Shown here piece by piece: positions 1 to 9,190 of a DNA stretch of 64,000 bases. The notes below the pieces were generated by a model. The model was not told the DNA's origin. It made no database searches and worked only from the letters and a program-made list of their open reading frames with translations. Made by a program: the position numbers and the translations under genes. Origin of the DNA: Spirochaetales bacterium (GTDB lineage Bacteria; Spirochaetota; Spirochaetia; UBA9216); assembly GCA_016342585.1 (NCBI GenBank), contig JAEINK010000010.1, positions 1 through 64,000 on the forward strand, written 5' to 3'. Within the stretch, counting starts at the first letter, position 1; each line of letters begins with the position of its first letter.

Positions 1-126
1 ATTTGTTTCTTAATAAGGAATACCGGGGAATTTGTGCTCCTGCTTCAGATCAACAGGCTTTGGGGCACTAATTAAATTATACACACAAAATTTGAGTTTC
101 TGACCAGATGATGAGGTAAATAAAAT

Positions 127-161
127 AAAGCCTGTCCATAATTCGAATAAGGACAGGCTTT
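127..161 (-). terminator. Rho-independent terminator of the Na/Pi symporter gene
   Basis: Perfect 11-base inverted repeat (AAAGCCTGTCC / GGACAGGCTTT) around a 13-base loop. Read on the minus strand, the stem is followed by a T-rich tract. It lies just after the stop codon of the symporter gene. The T run on the other strand is shorter, so it may work in both directions. Bases 1-126 hold no gene that I can support. Confidence 0.85.
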
Positions 162-176
162 CTTAATATATGATAA

Positions 177-1850
177 TTATCGGACCGAAACCTCATCATG
201 GCGAAGGGATTCGGCGATGTTAATCAGATAATCTCCGATATGCTCCATATGACGCACAATGTCTATGATCATCAGTTCACTCTTGATATTTCCTTTATCC
301 CGCAATCTTTTACGGGCGGATTTATTCAGAGTATTTCGTGTTTTATCAATTTTTCTTTCAATCTTTCGGGCCTTCTCCATCTCTACCGCACTTAATGGTG
401 AGTCCAGGTGTTTAGTAATAAAGTCCAGGAACTTTGTTACCCTGTCCGCATAGGGGAGTATCTCTTCCACGGCAATCGGATCCAGATCAATCGCTTTGTC
501 ATAACGTCGTTGAGCCAGCAGGCTCAGGTTGTAAATGGAGTCTCCGACACTCTCCAGCTCATTTACCGTCCTCATGAGCATGGCTACATTCAGGGCACTT
601 GATTCATTCAGGTTCTCTCTTGAAACCTCGACAAGATAGGAGGATAGCTGTTCCTGCATCTGATCCGTGTAGTCTTCCTGTTCCTTGAGAAGGGTGATCT
701 TATCGCCCATTTTTTTATCAGGATTTTTGAAGACCTGCAGATACTCTGTGTACATATTTTTTACAATATTTGCCATCTTGGAGACTTCCGATTTGGCATT
801 GAGTATATTGATTTCAGGTGTTTCCTGAATACCGGCCGAGATATATTTGAACTCGTATTTATTGCTTTCCAGTTCCTCTTTGTCAGGAACAAGCTTAATT
901 ACAATTTTAGCAAGGAAGTTAACAAATCCAATCCATATTAAAGTATTTATAACATTAAAGAGGGTGTGGAACATGGCCAGTCGGGCAGGTATTCCCTCCG
1001 GCCCTGTAAGCTCTCCGGGGACGACCATCTCGACTAATCCGATAAAGGGTTTGAACAGGATAGCCATCCAGACAACTCCCAGCACATTAAACAGAAGGTG
1101 GGCACGTGAGGCGCGTCTTGCGTTGACGCTTGTTCCTATGGAGGCAAGGTAGGCGGTTACTGTTGTACCGATATTCTCTCCAAGGACGATTGCCGCGGCT
1201 GTACCAAAGTCGATCCACCCGGCATTGGCCATTGTGAGGGTTATCGCCATGGCCGCCGATGAAGATTGTACTACAACCGTAAGTAAAGTACCAACAAGTA
1301 CAAATATGAGGAAAGAACCAAAACCGAAACCGGTGTAGTCGCTTAAGAACTCGAGGATTTCCGGGTGGGCCTTTATATCCGGTACTGAATCTTTTAAAAG
1401 GGTTAGCCCCAGAAAAAGAATTCCAAATCCTATTAATGCCTGCCCCAGATCTTTTTTTCCAAGTTTCTTGGAGAAGAAGAGGGGCATACCGATTCCGATT
1501 ATTGGTATTGCTATTGCAGATATTTTGAATTTGAAACCAAGGAGTGCCACAATCCAACCTGTGACGGTCGTTCCTATGTTCGCACCCATAATAACTCCGA
1601 TGGATTGTGTCAGTGTCAGGAGCTGTGCATTTACAAAACTGACCGCCATTACGGTTGTCGCTGAAGATGACTGAATAAGTCCGGTTATAAGAAAACCGGT
1701 AATCACGGCCATCACCCTGTTTTTGGTCATGAAATTGAGAACTGAATGAAGTTTCTCTCCTGCGGTTTTCTGAATACCATCACTCATGATATTCATTCCG
1801 TAGAGAAAAAGCCCAAGACTGCCTGCAATTTGGAAAAATCCTGAAATCAT
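177..1850 (-). CDS. Na/Pi cotransporter family protein with PhoU-like C-terminus
   Basis: Predicted inner-membrane sodium-dependent phosphate transporter of the NptA/PNaS type, 557 aa. The N-terminal half has about eight hydrophobic segments and both copies of the family signature QSSSA (near residues 60 and 195), which mark the two inverted transport repeats. From about residue 350 onward the protein is charged and helical, resembling a PhoU domain fused to the carrier, as in many bacterial members. ATG at 1850 is preceded by GAGG at a 5-base spacing. It is transcribed alone, divergent from the PRPP synthetase gene, and ends at a strong terminator. The family is firm; direction and ion coupling are inferred from the family. 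Confidence 0.93.
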   Translation of the reverse strand: MISGFFQIAGSLGLFLYGMNIMSDGIQKTAGEKLHSVLNFMTKNRVMAVITGFLITGLIQSSSATTVMAVSFVNAQLLTLTQSIGVIMGANIGTTVTGWIVALLGFKFKISAIAIPIIGIGMPLFFSKKLGKKDLGQALIGFGILFLGLTLLKDSVPDIKAHPEILEFLSDYTGFGFGSFLIFVLVGTLLTVVVQSSSAAMAITLTMANAGWIDFGTAAAIVLGENIGTTVTAYLASIGTSVNARRASRAHLLFNVLGVVWMAILFKPFIGLVEMVVPGELTGPEGIPARLAMFHTLFNVINTLIWIGFVNFLAKIVIKLVPDKEELESNKYEFKYISAGIQETPEINILNAKSEVSKMANIVKNMYTEYLQVFKNPDKKMGDKITLLKEQEDYTDQMQEQLSSYLVEVSRENLNESSALNVAMLMRTVNELESVGDSIYNLSLLAQRRYDKAIDLDPIAVEEILPYADRVTKFLDFITKHLDSPLSAVEMEKARKIERKIDKTRNTLNKSARKRLRDKGNIKSELMIIDIVRHMEHIGDYLINIAESLRHDEVSVR

Positions 1851-2102
1851 TTGATCCTCGATTAAATTTTGATTTTGGTTCAGTCAAAGTACAATAGAGA
1901 ATTAACTGAACCGGGGTAATTTTACTCGAATCCTAACAGGTGAGGTTGAATCTGTAAAGGCTTTCCAATTCTGATCTTTCATTTATTTATATGTAAATAA
2001 TATCATATATTCTCAGACCTTTTTGCATTATCTTTCAATGGTGATTGACCCCCTATCACCTGTCATGTTAGTCTCAAACATCCCCCCGAACAGGAAGTGT
2101 TC

Positions 2103-3407
2103 ATGATTCTTACAAAGTCTGAGCAAATTGGTGTTATTGCCTGCCCTGGTGCAGAAGAATTTGCCGAAGATATCATATCCAATCTTAAGAGTATTTATAT
2201 AAAGAGGTATACCCGGCGGCTCAACTCTATAGCCCGGCGTTACGAGATGGAAAAGCCGGAGATTATTAAGACTGTAAATCTCAACAAGGAATTTTCCAGT
2301 CCCAGACCCTATAGTTCCGAGGATATTCATAAATTCAAGCCCCCCAGATACCGGATCCCCGTCCGGTTTACCCGTTTTGCCAATGGAGAGGTGAAGTCAG
2401 AGATACAGAACTCCATAAGGGGGATGGATCTATATATTGTCTCTGACTGTGAGAACCATTACCCACTCGAAGTTAATCAGGGCAGTACTGAAAAACATGT
2501 GTTTTCGGTAAATGATCACATAATGATGCTTTTTGCCACGGTGGATGCCGCCATGGGAGCGGGAGCGAATAGCTGTGTGCTGGTTCTGCCTGCCTATCCT
2601 TATGCCAGACAGCATCAGAAGAAAGGGCGTGAAGCCCTTACTGCCGCCTGGTTTGGCCGTTCCTGTGAGTTTATGGGGGTTTCCCGAATTATTACCCTGG
2701 ATATTCATTCAAAGGCCATAGAAAACTCATTTAAGCTGATGAGTCTTGAAAATCTTCACGCCTCTTATCAGGTTCTGAGAGAGCTTTTTCAAATCGTGGA
2801 TATTGAGAGTGAAGATCTTGTTATCGTTTCACCCGATACAGGGGCCGTAGACAGGAATAAATTCTACGCTACATCTCTTGAAAAACCCCTGGCCCTTCTT
2901 TATAAGGAGCGGGATTACTCAAAGGTTTCCAAGAGTGCATCGGACAATAACATTACAAGTATAAAGCTTCTCGGTGATGTGAAGGGAAAAACAGTCTTTA
3001 TGGCTGATGACATGCTTGGTACTGGTGGTACTTTGATCATAGCCATGCGGACCTTAAAAGCCTTAGGGGCAAAGAAAATAATCTGTACGGTCAGTTTGCC
3101 CCTCTTTTCCGGAAATGCTGTCGAATCTTTTGAAGCTGCCTATAAGGAAGGTTTATTCGATTATATTATTGGTACCGATGCTGTTTTTCATGAAGGGGAT
3201 CTTTATAAGAAGGCCTGGTTTGTTAAGGCCCGGATTTCCGGTCTTTTTGCCGAAACAATTTCAAGACTTCATCATGGAATTTCCCTGAGTTCTCTGCTGG
3301 ATAACAGAAAGATAATTAAGAAACTCTTATCCCGGGAAAAATCATCGGATAATTCTTCGGAAAGTGTAGATAAGCAGTATATAGATGATTCTGAGGAAAC
3401 TATCTGA
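2103..3407 (+). CDS. prs: Ribose-phosphate pyrophosphokinase (PRPP synthetase), long form
   Basis: Makes PRPP from ribose 5-phosphate and ATP for nucleotide, His and Trp synthesis. Landmarks are a YPYARQ loop near residue 170 (the family YARQDRK flexible loop) and the PRPP-binding segment DDMLGTGGT near residue 305. At about 434 aa it is some 110 residues longer than the usual 310-320, mostly through N-terminal and C-terminal extensions, so it belongs to the long divergent subgroup. I chose ATG 2103 over the GTG at 2097 because AGGAAG ends five bases before the ATG and would overlap the GTG. Its 3-prime end overlaps the convergent metalloprotease gene by 8 bases, with no terminator seen. Confidence 0.88.
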   Translation: MILTKSEQIGVIACPGAEEFAEDIISNLKSIYIKRYTRRLNSIARRYEMEKPEIIKTVNLNKEFSSPRPYSSEDIHKFKPPRYRIPVRFTRFANGEVKSEIQNSIRGMDLYIVSDCENHYPLEVNQGSTEKHVFSVNDHIMMLFATVDAAMGAGANSCVLVLPAYPYARQHQKKGREALTAAWFGRSCEFMGVSRIITLDIHSKAIENSFKLMSLENLHASYQVLRELFQIVDIESEDLVIVSPDTGAVDRNKFYATSLEKPLALLYKERDYSKVSKSASDNNITSIKLLGDVKGKTVFMADDMLGTGGTLIIAMRTLKALGAKKIICTVSLPLFSGNAVESFEAAYKEGLFDYIIGTDAVFHEGDLYKKAWFVKARISGLFAETISRLHHGISLSSLLDNRKIIKKLLSREKSSDNSSESVDKQYIDDSEETI

Positions 3408-4101
3408 ACAAACTCATAACTCCCGTTTGGTCTTTCAGTTGCCGGTCAAGAGTTTTATAGTCGGGACAATGGCGTGCAACTGAATTCCAGAAGGCCGAAG
3501 AGTGGTTGAAATTCTGCTGATGACATAGTTCATGGATGATGAGATAATCCTGAATTTCCGTATCCAGCATGATCACCCTCCAGTTCAGGGAGATGTTCCC
3601 CTTCCCGGATGAACTTCCCCACCTTGTTTTCTGATCCCGCAGGAAGAGCTTTGTGAAGGGGATGCCAATCTTCCGTGAGATATGCTCTGTTCTCCTTAAC
3701 AGCTCTTCTGAGGCAAGATTCTTTAAGGACTTTTTTAGAGCGGGGAGAAGGTGTTCTTCTTCAGGATCGGGTCCCTCTATCAAGCAGGTTCCTGTTTCCG
3801 GGATGAAGCTGACTCGTGACCGTTTTCTTTTATTTGAATGTTTCCATTCGACTTCAAGTTTTTCCCCATGCAGAAGGATCTTCTCCAGGGGGTTTAAGGC
3901 CGACTTCTCTTCGGCAAATTTTTCCAGATGGCGGCAAATCCAATTTTCCCTGCTTTTTAGAAGGGTCTGTATTTCCCTCTCTGAAATGAATTCAGGCGAG
4001 GATACAATTACCTCGCCCTCCCGGGAGATGCGGATCCTTAAGTGCTTCTGTTTTTTTCTTCTAATGAGCTTGTAATCGAATTTTACGGTAGAAAAAAGCA
4101 T
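3400..4101 (-). CDS. YgjP/SprT-like zinc metalloprotease (DUF45 family)
   Basis: About 233 aa. The C-terminal part carries the zinc motif HELCHQ followed by NHSSAFW, the HExxH...H arrangement of the YgjP (M48-like, WLM/SprT) group, and an upstream RWGS segment (QKTRWGSSS) also typical of the family. The physiological substrate of the family is not established. A longer reading frame runs to 4176, but its extra 25 residues are atypical, and family members usually start near the MLFSTVKFDYKL sequence used here. A TATAAT on the minus strand ends six bases before this ATG and no Shine-Dalgarno is visible, so the mRNA may be leaderless. Convergent with, and overlapping, the end of the PRPP synthetase gene. 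Confidence 0.8.
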   Translation of the reverse strand: MLFSTVKFDYKLIRRKKQKHLRIRISREGEVIVSSPEFISEREIQTLLKSRENWICRHLEKFAEEKSALNPLEKILLHGEKLEVEWKHSNKRKRSRVSFIPETGTCLIEGPDPEEEHLLPALKKSLKNLASEELLRRTEHISRKIGIPFTKLFLRDQKTRWGSSSGKGNISLNWRVIMLDTEIQDYLIIHELCHQQNFNHSSAFWNSVARHCPDYKTLDRQLKDQTGVMSLFR

Positions 4102-4107
4102 AAAACT

Positions 4108-4113
4108 ATTATA
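4108..4113 (-). promoter_or_regulatory. -10 box immediately upstream of the metalloprotease start
   Basis: Perfect TATAAT on the minus strand, separated by six bases from the ATG at 4101. No convincing -35 hexamer is visible at 16-18 bases. If used, transcription would begin at or next to the start codon. Confidence 0.4.
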
Positions 4114-4199
4114 GACGGGTCTATAGATTAAGGATATGCTTGCCGTTAATATAAGTAGATAAATATCGGTTCCCATGGTGAGCGGTCAGGAGGACAACA

Positions 4200-5969
4200 A
4201 CGTTAGGCCCCGAGATATTTTTAAAGATCTTTAATGAAATTTCTGAAGGTTTTCTCATAACCGACGGGAAAGGGGAGATCCTCTTTTTTAATGAAATCTT
4301 ACCAGATATTCTTGGCTGGAGTACAGGTGAAGTCCTGTCAAAGCAAAAAGAGCTGTTGGGATTCTTAAGAGATATCCCTGCTGAAAAAAAGATCCAAAGA
4401 CTAATCCCCACCGATAATGGAGGGATTACACCCTTCAATGTTTCCTCTTTTATACTCACCACGCCGGGGGGCGATTCATACTCCCTTATTCGGGTGGAAA
4501 CCGTACCCGAGGAGAATATAAAATCTCCTTTTTTGAAAGAGTTTCCCCGACTGCTTAACTCCCTTTCTGATGCGGTTTGTGCCATTTCCATGAAAGGTGA
4601 GATTCTTCAGGCAAATCCATCTTTTTACAGGCTCCTTGAGTTTGGAGAGAATGAAAGGCTTTTATCAAATATTCGAGATGTTTATGTTTATCCTGAAGAC
4701 CTTACCGAAAAGATAGAGTTACTCGACAATCAGGGGTATATCAGTACCAAAGAGTATCTTCTGATCACAAAGACTGGTCGATGCAGACAGTTTTCCGATA
4801 CCTCCTGGGTTATTCGGGATGAGTTGGATAATGTCACCGGCTATATCTGTCTTTTAAAAGATATTACGAAGCTCAGAAATCTTGAGTCCCGGCTTCTCAT
4901 TGCGGAGAAAAATCATGGACAGTTGTTTGACAGCCTTCTCGTCTCCATCATCCTTGTAGATCCCAATGGCAAGGTTTTGAATTTAAACTCTGCTGCCAGG
5001 GAGATGTATGGATTTGCGTGGGATGAGGTCTCCGGAGAATCCTATGACCGTATTTTTACCAGTGATCTCGATGCCCCCCCCTTCTCATCACTGATAAGTG
5101 AGCTTGTAGATAAAGAGTTATATGTCAAGGAAGAGGTTTCACGAAAGCGCAATGATGGAACCTCATTTTTTACCCAGACCTTTTGTCAAAAAGTCTATGA
5201 TATAAGTGAAGAGGTTGTTGCCTATACAATAATGGAAAAGGATCTGACCGAAAGGATCCGCCTGGAGCGTGAATTGAAACAATCTCTTGTGGAGATTAAA
5301 CAGACCCAGTCTGCTGCTATTCTGGGGTTTGCCAAACTCACCGAATTCAGGGATAAGAGTACGGGGAAGCACCTGGAAAGAATTCGGGAGTATACCCGTG
5401 TTATAGCCAATTTTTTAAAGGAATCTCCAAAATACAGCGAATATATAAATGATGAATATATCGAGAATTTATGCCTCTCTTCCAGCCTTCATGATATTGG
5501 AAAGGTGGGGATAGAGGACAAGATCCTCCTAAAACCGGGTCTGCTTGAAAAACTTGAGTATGAAGAGATTAAGAATCATACCCTTCTTGGGGGAGCCGCT
5601 CTTGGTGAACTCGATGAGCAGATAGATCAGCGCTCCTTCCTGACCATGGGAAAAGAGATCGCTTCCTATCATCATGAACGATGGGATGGGAATGGGTACC
5701 CGGAAGGCCGCAGGGAGGAGGAGATCCCCCTCTCCGCAAGGATCGTAGCCATTGCCGATGTGTATGATGCCCTTACATCAAAGAGATCGTATAAGGAAGC
5801 CATGAGTCATGAGGAGGCTTTTAAGGTCATCAGAGAGGAGCGAGGGAAGCAGTTTGACCCCCATCTTGTGGACCTTTTTGTAGAAAACCATCTTGTTTTT
5901 GATCGAATTAAAACCTCTATTGAGTTGGAAAATACGGATAAGAATATTAATACTTTGGTGGAATTTTAA
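4200..5969 (+). CDS. PAS-PAS-PAS-HD-GYP c-di-GMP phosphodiesterase, 5-prime end uncertain
   Basis: Cytoplasmic sensor that should hydrolyse c-di-GMP. Three PAS-like domains (roughly residues 10-100, 110-225 and 235-350 counted from 4200) precede an HD-GYP domain with HDIGK near residue 430 and HHERWDGNGYPEG near residue 500. No transmembrane segment is visible. The start is odd. The frame is open from 4182 and encodes a good first PAS (EGFLITDGKGEI), but it has no ATG, GTG or TTG before a TTG at 4356, which would cut that PAS in half. The best candidate start is ACG 4200, six bases after a perfect AGGAGG. The alternative is ATG 4175 in another frame, joined by a frameshift near 4230. Either a rare start codon, a start-codon mutation or a sequence error is possible. 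Confidence 0.75.
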   Translation, partial: TLGPEIFLKIFNEISEGFLITDGKGEILFFNEILPDILGWSTGEVLSKQKELLGFLRDIPAEKKIQRLIPTDNGGITPFNVSSFILTTPGGDSYSLIRVETVPEENIKSPFLKEFPRLLNSLSDAVCAISMKGEILQANPSFYRLLEFGENERLLSNIRDVYVYPEDLTEKIELLDNQGYISTKEYLLITKTGRCRQFSDTSWVIRDELDNVTGYICLLKDITKLRNLESRLLIAEKNHGQLFDSLLVSIILVDPNGKVLNLNSAAREMYGFAWDEVSGESYDRIFTSDLDAPPFSSLISELVDKELYVKEEVSRKRNDGTSFFTQTFCQKVYDISEEVVAYTIMEKDLTERIRLERELKQSLVEIKQTQSAAILGFAKLTEFRDKSTGKHLERIREYTRVIANFLKESPKYSEYINDEYIENLCLSSSLHDIGKVGIEDKILLKPGLLEKLEYEEIKNHTLLGGAALGELDEQIDQRSFLTMGKEIASYHHERWDGNGYPEGRREEEIPLSARIVAIADVYDALTSKRSYKEAMSHEEAFKVIREERGKQFDPHLVDLFVENHLVFDRIKTSIELENTDKNINTLVEF

Positions 5970-5972
5970 GCT

Positions 5973-7163
5973 ATGAGTTTTTGGAAGACGATTACAAACC
6001 TGATTACCCGGCCAATCTCACTTGGGAAGATAGATTTCCCGTTCAATCTTCTGAATTTTATATTTCTGTTTCTTCTTCCCGTATTAGTGATTTTGATCGC
6101 CTATAAGCTGATCAACCTTGGTATAAAGAAGCTGATAATGCGCGGGCATCTCAAGGAAACACTTAAAAATCGGTTATACCGCTGGATTCGCCTGGCTATC
6201 AGGTTGGTAGTTGTTACGGGCATTATTCTTCTTTTTGGTAAACTTTTCGGGGCAGAGATGGGTGTCTACCTGAATATGTTCCTTTCGGTTCTCAATGTCC
6301 CGATTATTGAGGCCGGTTCGACTAAGATTACTTTTGTTACTATCATCATGACGATCCCTGTTTTTTATCTTGCTTCATGGATCGGTAAACTCACCAAGAG
6401 TTTTGTGGATCAGTCTGTCCTTGGGAACCTCGGGATTGATGAATCAAAGAAGTTCAGTATTTCTGCCATGACCAGGTACGGTATGATGATTGTGGTTCTT
6501 CTTGTTGGTTTATCGATTATTGGTATTGATCTCTCTTCCCTGGCGGTTCTTTTTGGAGTTCTTGGTATTGGTCTTGGATTCGGCCTTCAGAATACTGTGG
6601 CCAATTTCTTTGCCGGTGTGAATATCATTTTTACCCAGCCAGTCAAAGAGGGGGACCGAATTCTTGTGAATGATGTGGAGGGGACTGTTGTTCAGATTAA
6701 ACTTCTTTCCACTGTCATAGGGACCCTTACTCATGAGATCATTATTCTTCCGAATTCAAAAATCATAGATAACGCCGTACATAACTACTCCTATAATGAC
6801 AGGCAGATTATTATTCATAATCCCATCCAAGTCTCGTATAGTTCGGATTTAGAGAAGGTTCTTGAGGTTCTTCTGGGGATCGGAAAAGATAATCCCTACC
6901 GGCTTCAATATGAAACCCCGATTGCCAGGATTGTATCATTTGATGATTCAGGGATTACTCTAAAATTATTATTATGGATCCGTGACGTCTCAGATAAATA
7001 CGATGCCTTGCATTGGAATAATTTAGAAATATGGCGAAGGTTCAAGGCTGAGGGTATATCAATTCCTTTTCCCCAACTTGATATTGCGGTGAAAAACTAT
7101 CCCTCCGGAGAGAATCCTGGTCATGGAACTCCTCCAGGGGGAACGGATGAAGACTCTATTTGA
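5973..7163 (+). CDS. MscS-family mechanosensitive ion channel
   Basis: Small-conductance mechanosensitive channel protein, 396 aa, inner membrane. It has about four to five N-terminal hydrophobic segments. The pore-lining helix and beta domain are recognisable in LFGVLGIGLGFGLQNTVANF (around residues 190-210) and the following EGDRI segment, the most conserved part of the family. The soluble C-terminal domain ends in a Gly/Pro-rich tail. It starts 3 bases after the HD-GYP stop codon with no clear ribosome-binding site, so it is probably co-transcribed with that gene. The convergent rrf2 gene overlaps its last 8 bases. Confidence 0.9.
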   Translation: MSFWKTITNLITRPISLGKIDFPFNLLNFIFLFLLPVLVILIAYKLINLGIKKLIMRGHLKETLKNRLYRWIRLAIRLVVVTGIILLFGKLFGAEMGVYLNMFLSVLNVPIIEAGSTKITFVTIIMTIPVFYLASWIGKLTKSFVDQSVLGNLGIDESKKFSISAMTRYGMMIVVLLVGLSIIGIDLSSLAVLFGVLGIGLGFGLQNTVANFFAGVNIIFTQPVKEGDRILVNDVEGTVVQIKLLSTVIGTLTHEIIILPNSKIIDNAVHNYSYNDRQIIIHNPIQVSYSSDLEKVLEVLLGIGKDNPYRLQYETPIARIVSFDDSGITLKLLLWIRDVSDKYDALHWNNLEIWRRFKAEGISIPFPQLDIAVKNYPSGENPGHGTPPGGTDEDSI

Positions 7164-7569
7164 CGCAATCAGCCATTGCGTCACTGAGTGTTATTGACGC
7201 AAAATAATCCCTCATCATATTTGTCCCATTCTGCCAGAGTGCTGTGGTTTTACATGTATCAATTCTGTCACAGGGTGAATCTTTGGGGGTGTCACAGGGT
7301 GATAGATTTATATCCTCACCAACGGCTGTCATTATCTCCAGGATTGTTATCTCTTCGGGCCTTTTATTCAGTTTAAATCCGCCTCCGGCACCCCGGGTGG
7401 AAAAAATAATTCCGGCTTTTTTTAATCTGAAGAAAATCTGCTCCAGAAATTCGGGAGACAGATTCTCTTTTTCGGCTATGTATCTGATAGGAACAGGTTT
7501 TTCATCCTCTTCAATTGCAAGGACTAATACCGCACGAAGGCCGTATCTTCCTTTGGTTGTAATTCTCAT
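7156..7569 (-). CDS. Rrf2-family transcriptional regulator with three-cysteine cluster motif
   Basis: 137 aa DNA-binding protein. The winged helix occupies about residues 1-80 and begins MRITTKGRYGLRA, very like IscR/CymR. Cysteines 92, 100 and 106 give C-x7-C-x5-C, close to the C-x5-C-x7-C-type iron-sulfur site of IscR and NsrR, so a cluster sensor is likely. Which signal it senses cannot be read from sequence. Its ATG overlaps the efp stop codon (ATGA), which implies translational coupling to efp. That is an unusual neighbour for an Rrf2 protein, since no isc/suf or cysteine genes are nearby. Confidence 0.85.
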   Translation of the reverse strand: MRITTKGRYGLRAVLVLAIEEDEKPVPIRYIAEKENLSPEFLEQIFFRLKKAGIIFSTRGAGGGFKLNKRPEEITILEIMTAVGEDINLSPCDTPKDSPCDRIDTCKTTALWQNGTNMMRDYFASITLSDAMADCVK

Positions 7570-8129
7570 TTGTTGACCCTTTCCACATATTCCCTTGTTT
7601 CTGTATTAACCAGGATTTTTTCACCCTGATGGATAAAGATGGGAACTTTAACTGTGAGTCCGGTTTCAACAGTGACGATCTTGGTGGCGCCTTGAACGGT
7701 GTCTCCCTTTACGCCATCTTCAGCTTCAGTTACTAGAAATACGACCTTATAGGGAATGGCCACATCGATAGGCATGCTTTCCCACATGGTTATTCTGTAT
7801 GTTTCACCCTCTTTCATAAAAAGGATCTTATCTTCCATTCCTGCTCGGGGCACTTCAAACTGCTCGTATGAATCGTTATCCATGAAGTGATAATTTTCAT
7901 CATCTGCATAGAGATACTGACAAGGGTTATCATCTACAGTTATCTCTTCGACGTTGTCCTGCGATTTCATTGTTTCCTTGAGAACCAGGCCCGTCTTCAG
8001 GTTTTTAAGCTTCAGTCTTACAAATGCAGATCCTTTTCCAGGATTTACAAACTCTCTTTCAGCGACAAGATAGGGTGCTCCCTTGTGAAGCAGACACATA
8101 CCTTTATCGATTCCTCCGGCTTTTATCAT
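7566..8129 (-). CDS. efp: Elongation factor P
   Basis: Translation factor that relieves ribosome stalling at polyproline. 187 aa, the usual EF-P length, with a KOW-like N-terminal domain and two OB domains. The modification loop reads PGKGSAFVR, placing the lysine normally beta-lysylated at residue 32 (34 in E. coli). The lysyl-transferase gene epmA lies 26 bases upstream on the same strand, supporting lysine modification here. A TATAAT at about 8149-8154 (minus strand) and a GAAGGA ribosome-binding site precede the ATG, so efp may also have its own promoter inside the cluster. The stop codon overlaps the start of rrf2. Confidence 0.96.
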   Translation of the reverse strand: MIKAGGIDKGMCLLHKGAPYLVAEREFVNPGKGSAFVRLKLKNLKTGLVLKETMKSQDNVEEITVDDNPCQYLYADDENYHFMDNDSYEQFEVPRAGMEDKILFMKEGETYRITMWESMPIDVAIPYKVVFLVTEAEDGVKGDTVQGATKIVTVETGLTVKVPIFIHQGEKILVNTETREYVERVNK

Positions 8130-8155
8130 TATTTTGTCCTTCGATTAATTATAGG

Positions 8156-9190
8156 TTAATTCCTATCAAAGATATCAGAAAAGGGAAATAAAATCACCCC
8201 CTGGAGGTTGGCTTTACCCCCCATAAGCATGAGGAGTCTGTCCATCCCCATGGCAACCCCGGAGGTGCCTGGAAAATCGGGATGAAAAAATCTATGATAC
8301 CCTTTATCGACCTTGTGGAGGATGGGGCCTTGTTTCTGGTCATGGATCTCCCCGGGTTTCTTAACCATAGTTTTGAAGGGAGCCTCCCTGCCATAGTACT
8401 CCTTCACTTTTTCAGGAGCCGTCTCTTCCGTGTAACAGTTGGCCAGTTCACATCCCCCGATATAGAGTTCCCATCTTTCCGACCAGGGGGAGTCCTTTTT
8501 GTTCGCCGCAAGGGTAGGAATGTTTGCGGGATAATCGAAGAGGATGAGTGGTCTCTCCTGCGGGAGTGATGGTTCAACCTGATGAACAAAAATGAGGTTA
8601 AATCCTTCTTCCCAGCTTTGGGGGGTATAATCCGTATGACCCAGCTTTTCAAGGGATCCAAGGAGGGCTGCCATTCCTTCTTCCCCGGGTTTACACCATG
8701 GAGATATCTCTTCGCCTGTATACTCCCGGAAGGCCTCCTCCATACTCATACGCCGGAAGGGGGCAGACCAGGTATTTTTGATTGTTGAATCCCCGCTTAG
8801 GGGGGCGAGTTCTCTGAAGAGGGCTTCGGTGGTCTCAATGGATTTCCAGTAATCGGCTCCGGTCTCATACCATTCCAACATGGTGAACTCGGGGTTGTGC
8901 AGCCGCCCCCTCTGCTCCCTGTTCCTGAATGAGCGGCATATCTGGTAGATCGAGCCGGACCCTTGCGAGAGCAGTTTCTTCATCCATATCTCCGGCGAGG
9001 GTATGAGATAGAACTCCTGAGCGTCATTGTGGCCCGATTCAAATCTTGTTTTAAATATATCGATAGCCGATTCAGGGATTAGATCCGGAGAGAGGAGGGG
9101 GGTGTCCACCTCCAGGTAGTTCCTGGAGTCAAAGAACGCCCTGATCGTTCTGTTCATGGCCGAGCGAAGCCGGATTATTTCAGTGTTCAT
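8156..9190 (-). CDS. epmA: EF-P lysyltransferase EpmA (GenX/PoxA/YjeA)
   Basis: Paralogue of class II lysyl-tRNA synthetase lacking the anticodon-binding domain. It attaches lysine to EF-P. 344 aa, close to the 325 aa of E. coli EpmA, starting directly with the catalytic fold. Class II motif 2 appears as RSFRNREQ...HNPEFTMLEWY (about residues 85-110), and motif 3 as GVAMGMDRLLML near the C-terminus. Immediately followed by efp, its substrate. The usual partner EpmB (lysine 2,3-aminomutase) is not in this window. A TATAAT stands four bases before the ATG on the minus strand. No Shine-Dalgarno is visible. Confidence 0.94.
   Translation of the reverse strand: MNTEIIRLRSAMNRTIRAFFDSRNYLEVDTPLLSPDLIPESAIDIFKTRFESGHNDAQEFYLIPSPEIWMKKLLSQGSGSIYQICRSFRNREQRGRLHNPEFTMLEWYETGADYWKSIETTEALFRELAPLSGDSTIKNTWSAPFRRMSMEEAFREYTGEEISPWCKPGEEGMAALLGSLEKLGHTDYTPQSWEEGFNLIFVHQVEPSLPQERPLILFDYPANIPTLAANKKDSPWSERWELYIGGCELANCYTEETAPEKVKEYYGREAPFKTMVKKPGEIHDQKQGPILHKVDKGYHRFFHPDFPGTSGVAMGMDRLLMLMGGKANLQGVILFPFSDIFDRN

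Noticed and set aside
1087..1557. 156-codon minus-strand frame inside the symporter gene
   Set aside because: Shadow of the Na/Pi symporter in another frame; composition is atypical and there is no start signal.
4175..4234. 19-codon leader-like frame before the HD-GYP gene
   Set aside because: No amino acid bias and no terminator after it, so it is not an attenuator. It is more likely the displaced start of the PAS protein.
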